64,000 nucleotides of DNA. Source: Pycnococcus provasolii (Eukaryota > Chlorophyta > Pseudoscourfieldiophyceae > Pseudoscourfieldiales). Location: contig CP150548.1 of the NCBI GenBank assembly GCA_049487715.1, forward strand, positions 496,001-560,000, written 5' to 3'. Of this stretch, positions 37,676 to 47,868 are shown piece by piece. The position numbers were made by a program, and so were the translations under genes. Under the pieces are notes generated by a model. It saw only the letters and a list, made by a program, of their open reading frames with translations, had not been told where the DNA came from and did no database searches. Each line of letters begins with the position of its first letter. Positions within the stretch are counted from its first letter, which is position 1.

Positions 37676-40063
37676 TCATGGCAGACTTTCCGCGCGCTCC
37701 ATCAGCTTCATCCCCAGCTTTGCGGCGCCTGCATTCATCGCAAGCTCGCTCGCCTCCATCAGGCAGTCGTACGCGCTGCTGGTATCCGACGGAGATTTTG
37801 CCAAGTGGATGTCAGCCATCAGCGTCAACACCACGTGTTTCGAAGGCCCACCCATGTCGTCCCAGAAGGTACGGCTTGCCATCTCCGCGTCGTGCATAGG
37901 CGATTCTTCTTCTTCTTCGTCGTCGTCGTCGTCACCTTCGCCGTCGCCACCATCGTCGTTGCGAGCACTTTCCTTCTCCCATTGCGCCCGGGTTGTTTCG
38001 AGATCCTCCAAAAGAGCGAGCGCCGACGATACATCGCCAGACGCAAGGCGCAGTTGCGCAAGCTCGTGTGCGGCACTTGGATCTCCCGCCGCTGCGGCTA
38101 GTTCGCACAGAGCGCTGTCGAGACCATCAATGCGCGACTTGTGCTGATCATCGAGTTCAAGAACCAAGCCAGGAAAGTGATCTTGTGTCACGCCACGCAT
38201 CAAATCGCGGAATGCGCGGCACGCCATGACGGAGGCACCACCACGTGCGGCGTGCGCGGCATGCCATAGCGCGGAAAATGGATCGGGAGGAGGTCGATCG
38301 AATGCGCTTGGGTCGTCCACGCTTTGCTCGGTTGCGGGGAGCATTCCCGTCGCGCATCGCCTGGCCAGCTCCTCGTGAACACGAGCAACCGTGCGAGATC
38401 GACTTGCCTCGACAAAATCGGCGTCGTTAAGGAGAGCCTCGAGATCAAGGCCGTCTTTCTCAGCCTGAGCACGAGTAGCCACCCGACGAGCACGCACGTC
38501 TGCGGCGGCATCTTGCCAATGCCCCCAGCGACGATCACCTTCGCTAGGCATTGCCCATAGCGGCAGTGCAGCCAGCGGCGCAGGTGGCAATTCCACCATA
38601 GCCGATTCATTAGCGCTGGAGGATTCGTTATCGACTAGAAGATTGCTCCATAGATTCGCGAAGGAACGCATCGCCGTATCTACGATGTTGTTGCTCTGCT
38701 TCAAAGATTTCTTCGAAGAAGCATTTTTCGAAGAACGCACCGTCGCGGCCAAGTCGCGAACGGATGGTGGACGCCTCATCACCGTCGCACTGTTGTCGGC
38801 ACAAGGCACGTTGGTAGCGCCGTGACCAATCGCCGCCGAGAGACGCTGGTTCACCTTGGCTGTCCAAAATTCGCTGATTGTTGTCGGAGATCCAGCCACG
38901 TCGCTTTGTGCTGGCGTGGCAGCGAATGCGCCATTCTGCTCGCATGTCGCGTAGTGATGCCGCATTGCCCGATCCGCGAGCGTGGGGCTGAGATCGAATC
39001 GTCGGAGGCTCAGGTGCGCATCGAGCGACGTAAAGTGCTTCGTTGAAAAGAACAGAGCCATGCCGCTGATGCCAAGATTTCCCTCTCCGTATCCCTTCCC
39101 ATCAATTGTGTGAAGCTGTGGATCCGTGTACAAATCGTCAACGCCTTGAACATCCACCACCATCTTGCATCCACCCGTTCTCTCGAACGTGAATTGAGAG
39201 AAGGCCTGAGGTGTCATCCGCGTTACCGTGCGGACGTCTTTCCCACCATCGAGGCTGGCTGGCGACTCGTGCTCGACGAAGCCGCTGTTGGAGTTATACT
39301 TGATGTACGTGCCTTCTCCCATGAACCGCTCGACGGCGAACGTCGGCGCCCCTGGCCTGTGAGGCAGCTCGATGACGAAGCAGTGCAAGAAGTCAACCTT
39401 CTTTGGCGGTTTGCGTTCGTTTGTGAACAGCTGACCTAAGAATTTGGATTCCATCTGCATCTGGACGTCGTCGAAGTACCTCGCGCGATCCTTCTTTCGA
39501 CTGAGACCTTCCGTATTTTTGTACCTCTTCATGACGTAGTTTGACGCGCGTTCCCAGTCCTGTCTGAAGAAGTGGCTGACAACGCGCTGAGACATTTTCT
39601 TCATGCGGTAGCACTCTCGCATCGCACCCTCCGCGAACGGGGTGGCTTCCGCCTTAAGTAGCGTTTCTGTTTTGACCCAGATTTGCTTTTCGACGTCAAA
39701 GTCGTACCTCCTGCAGTACTCGGTGGGTCTGTCTGTAATGGCTAAGTGCGCCCACGGGTCTGCTTCAAGAGCTGCACCTGTGCGTACGTACTCGAGCCCA
39801 AGCAGCCACTTCTGCCTTGTCTCGGCACGACAAGAGGCGTCATTCTTCTTCGAACCACCACTTTCTTCTTCGGAGGAGGAGGAGGAGTTTTCATCGTCTT
39901 CATCAACCACGGTGATGAGTCCCGCATCTGTCAACAAAGCCATGAGTGATTCCAACGAGAACGAATGCTGAGAGAGACCCTCTGAGTGAGACAAAGAGGA
40001 AAACGCAAGAAGGTCACCTAGAAGGTGATGAAGGCGGTAACGTGATGAAGACGCCATGGCCAT
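37676..40063 (-). CDS. EEF2K: eEF2 kinase (alpha-kinase with C-terminal helical repeats)
   Basis: A 795-residue atypical kinase that, in animals, phosphorylates elongation factor 2 and slows translation elongation. The alpha-kinase domain is at about 125-355: PFAEGAMRECYRMKK, YFDDVQMQMESKFLGQLF, KPPKKVDFLHCFVIEL, FMGEGTYIKYNSNSGFVE, TPQAFSQFTFERTGG, then KMVVDVQGVDDLYTDPQ and GYGEGNLGISGMALFF, where the metal- and zinc-binding residues cluster. The sequence DLSP follows as in eEF2K. The C-terminal half is acidic and helical with SEL1/TPR-like units (LAQLRLASGDVSSALALLEDL), the EF2-recruiting region in animals. In animals calmodulin binds before the kinase domain; the N-terminal ~100 residues here are short and no IQ motif is obvious. 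Confidence 0.9.
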   Translation of the reverse strand: MAMASSSRYRLHHLLGDLLAFSSLSHSEGLSQHSFSLESLMALLTDAGLITVVDEDDENSSSSSEEESGGSKKNDASCRAETRQKWLLGLEYVRTGAALEADPWAHLAITDRPTEYCRRYDFDVEKQIWVKTETLLKAEATPFAEGAMRECYRMKKMSQRVVSHFFRQDWERASNYVMKRYKNTEGLSRKKDRARYFDDVQMQMESKFLGQLFTNERKPPKKVDFLHCFVIELPHRPGAPTFAVERFMGEGTYIKYNSNSGFVEHESPASLDGGKDVRTVTRMTPQAFSQFTFERTGGCKMVVDVQGVDDLYTDPQLHTIDGKGYGEGNLGISGMALFFSTKHFTSLDAHLSLRRFDLSPTLADRAMRHHYATCEQNGAFAATPAQSDVAGSPTTISEFWTAKVNQRLSAAIGHGATNVPCADNSATVMRRPPSVRDLAATVRSSKNASSKKSLKQSNNIVDTAMRSFANLWSNLLVDNESSSANESAMVELPPAPLAALPLWAMPSEGDRRWGHWQDAAADVRARRVATRAQAEKDGLDLEALLNDADFVEASRSRTVARVHEELARRCATGMLPATEQSVDDPSAFDRPPPDPFSALWHAAHAARGGASVMACRAFRDLMRGVTQDHFPGLVLELDDQHKSRIDGLDSALCELAAAAGDPSAAHELAQLRLASGDVSSALALLEDLETTRAQWEKESARNDDGGDGEGDDDDDEEEEESPMHDAEMASRTFWDDMGGPSKHVVLTLMADIHLAKSPSDTSSAYDCLMEASELAMNAGAAKLGMKLMERAESLP

Positions 40064-40333
40064 GGGCTTTCCGGGAAAAAAAGCGGAGGAAAAAAAACCA
40101 GAGAGAGGAAACACCAGGGGAGGAAACCAGAAAAATATCTCAATAAGCAACTCGTCGGAACTCAGGTTAGGGTTTTAGCAAGTTAGGGTTAGCAAGTTAA
40201 CCTTAGGGTTACTGGGTTAGGGTTTCCCACCCCCCCTTCCCTTTTTTGCCAGGAGTTTTGCCCTCGCCGATCCCCCGGGCTGTCTGGGGAGGGAGTGGCT
40301 GCGGAGTGAAGGGGTGAGTTTTCGTGGTTCGCC
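40064..40333. promoter_or_regulatory. Bidirectional promoter with telomere-like tract
   Basis: 270 bases between divergent eEF2K and GNAT genes. It contains GGTTAGGGTTTTAGC, AAGTTAGGGTTAGC, CCTTAGGGTTACTGGGTTAGGG at about 40163-40230. Confidence 0.55.
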
Positions 40334-41386
40334 ATGCCCATCCACGTTCCCGTTGTTTCCATGATGGGGCGGCGTTCTAATGTCGTGTCGTCGTCATCAA
40401 TGTCGTCAAGATCAACCCCTCGGACGTGTATGCGTGCTCGCCGTGTTCTTCGTTCGTCGTTATATGCTTGTCGTACATGCTGCTGTTCTTCCAGTGTGGT
40501 GATGAATGAATCTACGTGGCGCATCAGCCGTCTTCCTCTCTCAGGACCCTCGTCGGCCCTTCTCATCAACGCCGTCGCGAAGCTCAACGCAAACACGTTC
40601 GGAGGGGGCGCGATCGTCGCCACAAACCAACCCGACGTCGTACTGGACGACTCTGATAAACTTGACGAGCTTGATAAACTCCTCGACCAGCAAATCGGAC
40701 TCCCGCCTGAACTACGTGCCGCCATCCTGGAAGAGGGCGTGCCGGAACCATCCTCGGCGATCGGAGCGACCGTCGCGTGGCTGTCAACGCGAACCGAGGA
40801 GGATGTGAAACGACGCCTGTCCAACGCCATCGAGAAAAAGGCGAACACGGTAGTGGAACACAGGACTGCACAAAGGCAAAGCGACGTGTTCCGCGCTCTG
40901 CCGAAGGAGCAGCGCAAGGCGAAGGCACGAAACGCGCGAAGGACGTGGCACTGCCTAGTTGCGAAGCAAAGAGGTGCAAACGACGTCGCGGGCGCCGTTC
41001 TCGTCTTCACCACTTTTCCCACCGCACCGCTTCCACCACCTCTACCGATCGTTGGTGAGGCGACGCGGAGCGCATACATTGCGAACCTGGCCGTTCATGC
41101 CAGCGCTCGTAGAACAGGTTGTGCGAGCGCGCTCATGGAGAAGGCTGAGCAGGTGGCACGACGTTGGAAATATCCTGGGATTTTCCTTCACGTGCACAAA
41201 AACAACAAACAAGCGCTTGCCTTATACAGGAGCCGCGGATATTCCATTGTTGAGCCTCCCACGATCGACGTGGGTGACGACGACGATGATGCTACTCCGG
41301 GAGAGATCATTTTACGGCGAATACGCAAGTGGAGTGCGACGCCATACGAGCGACAAGGTGAGTGGCTCATGTTCAAGTCTCTGTAA
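40334..41386 (+). CDS. GNAT-family N-acetyltransferase, probably plastid
   Basis: About 350 residues. The Ser/Arg/Cys-rich start (to about 55) resembles a plastid transit peptide. The GNAT core is at about 205-320: a beta-bulge strand YIANLAVHASARRTGCASALMEKAEQVAR with the acetyl-CoA pyrophosphate loop R-x-x-G-x-A, then IFLHVHKNNKQALALYRSRGY, the C-terminal strand and helix that carries the usual Asn and Tyr. Between the transit peptide and the core there is an acidic insert. Substrate (protein N-termini or Lys side chains, or a small molecule) is unknown; plant plastid GNATs do both of the first two. Confidence 0.8.
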   Translation: MPIHVPVVSMMGRRSNVVSSSSMSSRSTPRTCMRARRVLRSSLYACRTCCCSSSVVMNESTWRISRLPLSGPSSALLINAVAKLNANTFGGGAIVATNQPDVVLDDSDKLDELDKLLDQQIGLPPELRAAILEEGVPEPSSAIGATVAWLSTRTEEDVKRRLSNAIEKKANTVVEHRTAQRQSDVFRALPKEQRKAKARNARRTWHCLVAKQRGANDVAGAVLVFTTFPTAPLPPPLPIVGEATRSAYIANLAVHASARRTGCASALMEKAEQVARRWKYPGIFLHVHKNNKQALALYRSRGYSIVEPPTIDVGDDDDDATPGEIILRRIRKWSATPYERQGEWLMFKSL

Positions 41387-41410
41387 AAAGTGTAATACAT
41401 TCTTTTCTTT

Positions 41411-41485
41411 ACGATGATTTTGACAAGAATCCGCGCTGCGCCACCTCTGAGGTTTTCTGGCGCGCACATCACAAACGTCATCACC
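41411..41485 (-). promoter_or_regulatory. Candidate SECIS element of the SELENOF gene
   Basis: In the 3' flank, starting about 45 bases after the SELENOF stop. Reading the minus strand: outer helix TTTG/CAAA plus GATGA/TCATC; 5' core GTGAT (41468-41472); a ten-pair helix of GTGCGCGCCA with TGGCGC-A-GCGC including one bulged A and one G-U; an apical loop with AAAA followed by a mini-helix CCT/AGG (type II layout); and 3' core GGAT. The TGA/GA pairs can form the kink-turn-like quartet. The first base of the 5' core is G rather than the commoner A, and outer-helix pairing is modest, so this needs folding. Confidence 0.6.
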
Positions 41486-41529
41486 AAGATAAAGATGGCT
41501 TCGAAAATTCAAGCTTGCAGCATTTTCGC

Positions 41530-42263
41530 TTAGTTTGCTGAGATGGCAGTCTTCATGCGCTCCGACAGGTATTCGGCAATGTGCTCCGACTTCCACTTGT
41601 CGATGCGAATGGTCTCCGTGACGTCCCCAGCGTCGTTGGAGAGCACGATGCGCGGCGGCGCACCGTTTTTGTATTTGATGATCGACTCCCCAAACGTTTT
41701 CTCGTGCTTCTCGAGGAAGTCACGCACGTTCGGGAAGTGAGACAGTTTTCATTTGCACACCTCAAAGTGAACGTTCGTAAAGACGACGCCCTTGTTTTCG
41801 TCCTCGCTCTCGACAGCGCAGCACCGACGGCACTCGGCAACGAGTTCTGTGGTTTGTGTGTGCAGTTTATGTATTTTGCTTTAGTAGCTGTTTTGCTTGT
41901 GAAGAAAGCAGACCTCGATCGTAGTATTCCTTTGGGGTTTTTTGTTTCGTAAAGCCTCAGCACAGATCTTGGTGTAAATTGTTTCGTAGTTTTTGTCGCT
42001 CATACTCCGTGAGGAGTCGGTATTAGCATGGATACGTACGCATCACCGGCCCCACATCCAAATAAGAGTTATACCACAAGAACTTCAAACATACCTTCGT
42101 CCCCGACGACGCTGCTGAGCGTTTCGCAGTCCGAGCACACGTTGAGTCCCGTGAATCCTAGGTCAATACAAGACGAGGACCCAAGGGCCGCAGATGACGC
42201 ACATGACGACGACAAAGTGCCAACAAGCAACAAGGAGTGGAGCAAGGAGGATCCCACGCCCAT
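41530..42263 (-). CDS. SELENOF: Selenoprotein F (Sep15/SELENOF) with in-frame TGA selenocysteine; two exons
   Basis: Exons 42263-42095 and 41846-41530 (minus strand) encode 161 residues. Residues 1-24 (MGVGSSLLHSLLLVGTLSSS) are an ER signal peptide. The Sep15 Cys pattern follows: CIDLGFTGLNVCSDC, then across the splice the ECRRCC motif. The redox motif, Cys-Gly-Sec in animals, is Cys-Lys-TGA here (TGA at 41749-41751, codon 89), followed by KLSHFPNVRDFLEKH matching the Sep15 segment after Sec. The thioredoxin-like end IVLSNDAGDVTETI...IDKWKSEHIAEYLSERM completes it. Reading stops at TGA in a standard gene call. Length agrees with the family's ~165. The protein is known as an ER partner of UGGT in glycoprotein quality control. 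The exon 1 start could be one of two earlier ATGs. Confidence 0.93.
41847..42094 (-). other. 248 bp intron of SELENOF
   Basis: Minus strand GTATGT...CACAG. The donor follows GAC-GAA-G and the acceptor precedes AA-CTC, so splicing rebuilds a Glu codon in phase 1 and joins SSVVGDE to LVAECRRCC. Confidence 0.9.
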
Positions 42264-42705
42264 GCCCGAGGCACGAGGAGGCGGAGGCGCACGCACGAAG
42301 CCCATCACCCACACACCCCGGCAATGACCTCCGCCCACCTAGGTCCGGGAGGGAGGGAGCACGGCGGCGAGGGGCGACAAAGAAATGCACCAGGATCCTT
42401 TTCTTTCTGGGGATACCCTTGTGAACCAAACCACGTGTGAGGGAAGAAAAAGGACATACCAAATACCAAATAGTAGGTGAAGGAGGGGATCTGTCCTTGA
42501 ACGAGTAGAAATGCACCTCTTCTGAGCTATAGGGTTCTTGCTTCGGATCTGCTTCGTTCGCGCCTCTTTTCTGTTTTCCCCTCCCTCCTTCTCCCCTCCT
42601 GAATTCATTTCCGGAAGCCAAGCGCTTGGCAGCTCAGCTCGTCGCGAGCCTTTCGTCGTGAGTTCGTGTGTGTGTGTGTGTCGTGTGTGTGTGTGTGCAC
42701 CAATA
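42264..42705. promoter_or_regulatory. Divergent promoter region between SELENOF and the GCP6-like gene
   Basis: No gene supported. A GT microsatellite (about 42665-42697, two runs split by TCG) lies just before the GCP6-like ATG. C/T-rich sequence at 42565-42600 may be part of its 5' UTR. Confidence 0.4.
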
Positions 42706-45700
42706 ATGATGCTCGCACTCACCACCAGTAGTAGTGGTGTTGCTGTTGGTGTGCCTTCTTCTTTCGCGGTTTCGTCTTTCCAATCGCATGTTCCAGATTC
42801 ATCTTATGAAGTTGTGCCTCTTGTGGAATCGAGACAGACACATCTTCATAGTGAGCATGCACCTCTCCCGTCGTCGTCGTCATCCACAGCCACAGCCACA
42901 TCAACATCCACATCGCACCAGTCCGCTTCTTTATTAATAAGAGCACTTGCCAATGCACACGCACGCTCGGCAAATCAAGCCGTGCAAAAACAATACAAGA
43001 AACAACCCGCGTGGGGCAACAAAGCAAACACGAACGCTGCCGATGAAGATGAGGCGGAGTCTGCGATTGCCAGGCGCATGCAACGTACGGCGTTCGAACT
43101 CTTGCTAGGATACCACGCATCCTACGCGCCGTCGGCGTTCGCGCACACGACGAACGACGCGTGCGCGGACGTGCGTGCACTGCTCGCACGTGCCGATGCG
43201 GCGTGGAGGATGCGCACGTCCTCGGCGGAGGCTGACAGATGTGACGCACTGCGAGCACGATTCGAAAGCATCGCAAAGGAAACGGGCAACGAGGAGGAGG
43301 CTTGCGCGCTGATGCTCGTGCTGCACCGTCTCGCAAACGCAGGTTCGGCGTGGAGACAGGTCACCGGCGAAGACGCACCTGCGCCAGCCAAAGATAACAG
43401 GTGGCTGGCTCCCGCACAGGCGAAGTGGATGGCGGGCGGCGTGGCGTACAAGCCACTTCCCCAGCTCGCGGAGCCCCTCGCGCAAAATGGAGCACAAACG
43501 CAGTGGGACGCAAAGGTCAACGCGTCGCTTGCGTCCACGCCCAACTTCCTTGGCGGAGTTCTTGGCCGCAACGACGAATCTCCAGCATCATCGTCCACGT
43601 TGGCGCTCGCTTCCAAGACGACGACGATGTCGACGACAGCAACACGCCAGCTCGCACCCGCCGCCGTCGACATCGCAGACGGCGAATCAAGCATGTGGCT
43701 GTCGATCGCCGATGATCCATCAGAAGAACAACAAAATCAACACAATCAGAATTATAAGCAGGACGTTGTGGACGCGTCGGTGCGCCGTCATCGATCGCAG
43801 ATCTTCCTTGAGGCGCTGCGATGTGCCGCCTCAGGAGGACTCGCGCCTGATGTCGAGGCGTACAGAAGACGCGTTCCCGGCGTGACGCTTGCGGAACGTC
43901 GTGCTCTTGCACGAATCGCTGAGGCGACGGTACAGAGGCACCACATTGCATCCTTTGTCACGTCCACGACGACAACGCAGAAGAGTGCCGTGCTCCGTGC
44001 TCTCGGTGCCGCCGCCGCCGCAGTCCTGCGCCTGCATGATGCACATTGGTCGGAAATGCTCGCGGCGGCGCCCGGTACGATTGCGGATGCCATGGGCATT
44101 GGACCTGGAGCAGGTGCTCCAGTGCACGCTGACTGCGGATCTCTCGCCGGTGTCCTGAAGGCAACAGCCGCCGCCACGCCGCAGCTTCGCCTTCTCGCGC
44201 GTGCGTGTGACGCAGGCATGGAGGCGTCTAGAGCGGGACCGGCCATGGGAGCGCACGTGCTTGAAAGTCTGCATGCAATTCTGCTTAGCGCGTGCGCCAG
44301 CCCAGGATATGAAGAGCGCGATCTTACACTTGCATGGCTGCTATTTCAGGCGGCTAGTGCGCCGTACGTGGCGGCGATTCGTTCGTGGCTCTTCCGCGGA
44401 GGTGCAGATGATGCCGCGCTCGGCGGGGAGGTGAGCAGTGTCGCGGCTGCACCACATGCCGCGGGAGATGATCTTCGCATCATGCTCTTTGATGAGGATG
44501 AAGATCAGGACGAACCTGAGAGAGACAACGGCTACGACGAAGACGTCGCCACAATCAACAAAGAAAATGTCGAGAGACAAGCGGATGTTTTCATCAGCAA
44601 GGCAAACGACACGGCATTGCTCACGGACATCCACACGCTTGGCCTTCGTCTACCTCGTCGACGCAGAGATGGTGCATCACACGGCATAACCTCTAATGAC
44701 GCACTGACGTCGTCGACCGGCGTGCATGCCCTCGCGCTGCCTCCCTTCCTCAACCATGTGCGCGTGCCGCTGCTGATGGCTGGCGTGCAGCTCCGTGCCT
44801 TGCGTCGATTGGCGCACATGGGCACACGCGGCGACGCCGCGGCGGACGGCATGCCCACAGCGTGGGCTCCAGATGCCAAACAGGCGACGGCGATCGAGGG
44901 ATGGTCGTCAGCGAAAAATGACATTCTGACGCGCTTTCTGGCGGCGTGGGAAGAGCTTGCCGAAGAGGAGGAAGGTGTCGTCGTTACCTGCACAGATGAC
45001 GCTGAAACGGCGCTGGGTGTCCCATACGCACCGGGAGATATGCGGTCCCGCCGAAGGCTTGCGCATGAGATGCAGGAGCGCCGACTTCAGCTCGTGGCGG
45101 AGGCACTTCAAGCGATGCAGGCACTTACGTCGCGTGTCGCCGGTGAGCGACACGCCGCAGCGGCGGCGGCTCGTGAGCGACTATTCGCTGCATCGGAGGC
45201 TGCCAAAGCTGAGGCATTGTTGCGACGGGAGGCTGCTGCTAAAGAGAAGGCGAGGCTTGCGGCGGAGACTGCGGCGGACCTTGCGCAACGCGAGAAGACC
45301 GCAAAATTTGAAGCGGCGTTGGCAAAGATAGACGAACGCGACGCGATGCTGTCGGCAGAAGCAGCCGAACTTGCCGCGGAGCGCGCGAGGATGGAAGTCG
45401 AATCGGTGGCTTCGAAAACTGCAATGAAGCGAATGTCAGTGGCTGCCGAGAGAATTGCATGGAGACGTCGACGCCTTGCCTTGACGCATCTGCGAGATGC
45501 CAAACTTCGTGAAATTTACGGTGAATTTGGCGATGTGACTGAGCGTGACGAGGGTGCACTAATGGAGGCGCAGGCGGAGGCGCTTGCCGAGGCGCTTGAG
45601 CTTGCTGGCGACGATCCCAGCGCCGTGTTGCTGGACGACAATGTGGAGACGACGTCATCGGCGCTCGAGAACGACGCGACATCGGACGCGAGTGTCCAAG

Positions 45701-47773
45701 GCACTGATGAGGTGGCAGCAGACGCTGACAAAACGTTGGAGGGCGAATTTGTGCGCAATGACAATAATGAGGAGGAGAACGAGTCGGTGACTACAACGCC
45801 CTTGAAGACTCCGGAGACGGAGGCAGTGATGTCACCTGACACGGCGTTGGCGCAGGAGCACGAGGAGGAGATGCTGTTCCGAAAGCACCTGCTCGAGAAG
45901 TTCGCGGAGGACGACCGCATCGAGCAGATGAACGCGCAGCGCCGCCGCATGAAGATGGAGGAGCACAAGCGCGAGGTGCAGCGCCTTTGGGAGGAGAAGC
46001 AGGCGGGGTCGAACCTGAAGACGCCATCTGCGCCTTCCTCTCCTCCAGCTCCTTCTACGATAGTGGAAATTGCGGCACCTGTGCCGGCAGATGATGAGCT
46101 TGACACGAAGGCTATCGTCATGAATGACCAAGAGAAGAACGAAGACGACGACGACGACAGCAACAATTACCACTCAAGCATCTGCCATCACCACCGGCGT
46201 TGATGATGTTGACGTCGTCGACGATAACGACGACGACAACGGCGCACTTTCCATGCTCCCCGCTGATTCAATCGACGCCGCCGTGCACGCTCCGATTCGA
46301 GGATGCTACGATCTGCTGAGTGCCATGTGCCTTCACGTCTTCGTCGATGAGCTACAGCTGAGCACTCACATGCGCCGCATAGCAGCCACCGTCTTACTGC
46401 TGGATACCGGGTACGCCACGAGGCTTGTGGAGATGCTGCGCTTTCACCAGGGCCTGTGCGATCGAGGTCAGTACGAGCCTCCGACTGCGCGTGAGCTGCT
46501 CTGGTATGCGAAAGATGCGATGGTGCACTCGCTCGACGCAGCATTGTCGTCCGCCGTGGTTCGCGACGCGCCACCGCCAACGCTCGCCTATGCACACGAC
46601 CCTGCGGCGGACCGCTCGTCCGCGACTGATGACCTCGTGGGTACAGAAGCTGCACAGCCTTCCGTGGAGCTTGGCCGTCGCCTGTTCGAGTCATCGCACA
46701 GCCGCGCGGAATGCCTTTCGAGCGTTTGCCTGAGCTACGAGACGTGCGTACCACCCGTGCTCCTGGAGACGGCGCTTCCGGTGCATGCACTTCGGCGGTA
46801 CGCCGAGGCGTCGAGGCAGATGCTCAAGCTGCATGCCGCCAATGCCGTCGTTCTGTCCGCGCGTCGCCGACTGCGAGCACTGGCGCACGCCCTCGGCGCG
46901 GCGGAAAGACGCGCAGCGGCGACAGCGAAAGCGACGCGAACGGAGCGCGGCGGCGTGCGCGCTCACGCGCTTCGCAGGCGTCTGCGCCGGCTTGAGTGCA
47001 CGCTCTTCGCAATGAGCCACTTCGTGGCGAGCGTTCACGCAACGCTAAGCGAGGCGGCGGCGACGCCGTGGGACACGGAGGCGATGGCAAGGCGCGCCGC
47101 GGAACGGCACGGAGGCTCCTTCGCGAGTGACCTGAGCGACGTGCGCAAGCAGCTGGTGGCCCACGGCGACTTTGTCGCCGACGCGACACTCTGCCCACGT
47201 GCTTACGACGACGAAAGCCTTCTCGCGCCGTTCTCGGTGTACAAGCTTGCATCTGCGCGTCGGCCTACCGAGGCGTCCGCTCGCCTTGTCGTTCGCGACA
47301 CGGACGATGCCGTGGACGTTGCAAGGCATGCCATGGAAGTTTGCCTTCAGGCTGTGCACGACTTTGCGCGTGAGGTTGCGCCGTTCGAGCCGACGTGGTC
47401 GGAGACGAGGCGCCTGCTCGGTGGTGGATCGGGATCCGTTGTGGTTGCGGGAGGCGCGATGAACCTTACAGCTGATGACGACGGCTTTGACGACGGGATT
47501 GCCGGATCCCATCGCACGCGTCGTTTCGAGGACGAGCTGCTCGCAAGCCTTCTCGCAAATGACGAGGTTCATGGCCGCTGCCGCGAGGCACACAGTCGCT
47601 TCACGGAAGCGACGAGGCAGTTCGTGGAGGTTCTCGAGGCATCGAGCGGTGCGGAGGTTATGGAAGGTGCGTTGGCGAAGCGTGATCGCGTCGTGGTGGA
47701 GGTGTACTCGACGCTGTTGACAAGGTTGGATGGCAATCGGTTCTATTCCACCTCATCATCATATGGTGAATAG
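42706..47773 (+). CDS. GCP6-like gamma-tubulin complex protein, with frameshift near 46140-46200
   Basis: Gamma-tubulin ring complex subunits nucleate microtubules. Frame one (42706-46203, ~1165 residues) contains the GRIP1-type helix region (about 43790-44400), with the hallmark TLAWLLFQAASAPYVAAIRSWLF, then an acidic linker and a long Ala/Glu coiled coil at 45180-45430 with further charged linker to 46020, the long insert typical of GCP6. It then runs into a stop while another phase, open from 46124 to 47773, has the GRIP2/C-terminal part: GCYDLLSAMCLHVFVDELQLSTHMRRIAA, ECTLFAMSHFVASVHATLSEA and AHGDFVADATLCP. The two frames overlap by 80 bases in a low-complexity (GAC)n/(ACC) stretch. One extra base there would join them. 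Alternatives are two genes or an assembly error; neither half is complete alone. Confidence 0.75.
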
Positions 47774-47868
47774 AAATTTTTGCCCCCGTATGTAAAGAAG
47801 AAAAGAATTTTTGTTCAATCGCATATGAAAAGAAAACAATGGAGTTTGTATACATATTCACATGTCAC

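Noticed and set aside
41530-41727. A 65-codon protein starting after the TGA as an independent small gene
   Set aside because: No ATG start and it aligns only to the second half of SELENOF; the TGA reading explains it better.
41880-42003. ATG frame MSDKNYETIYTK as the SELENOF first exon
   Set aside because: It lies within the intron between the signal-peptide exon and exon 2, lacks signal peptide and Sep15 cysteines, and does not splice in phase.
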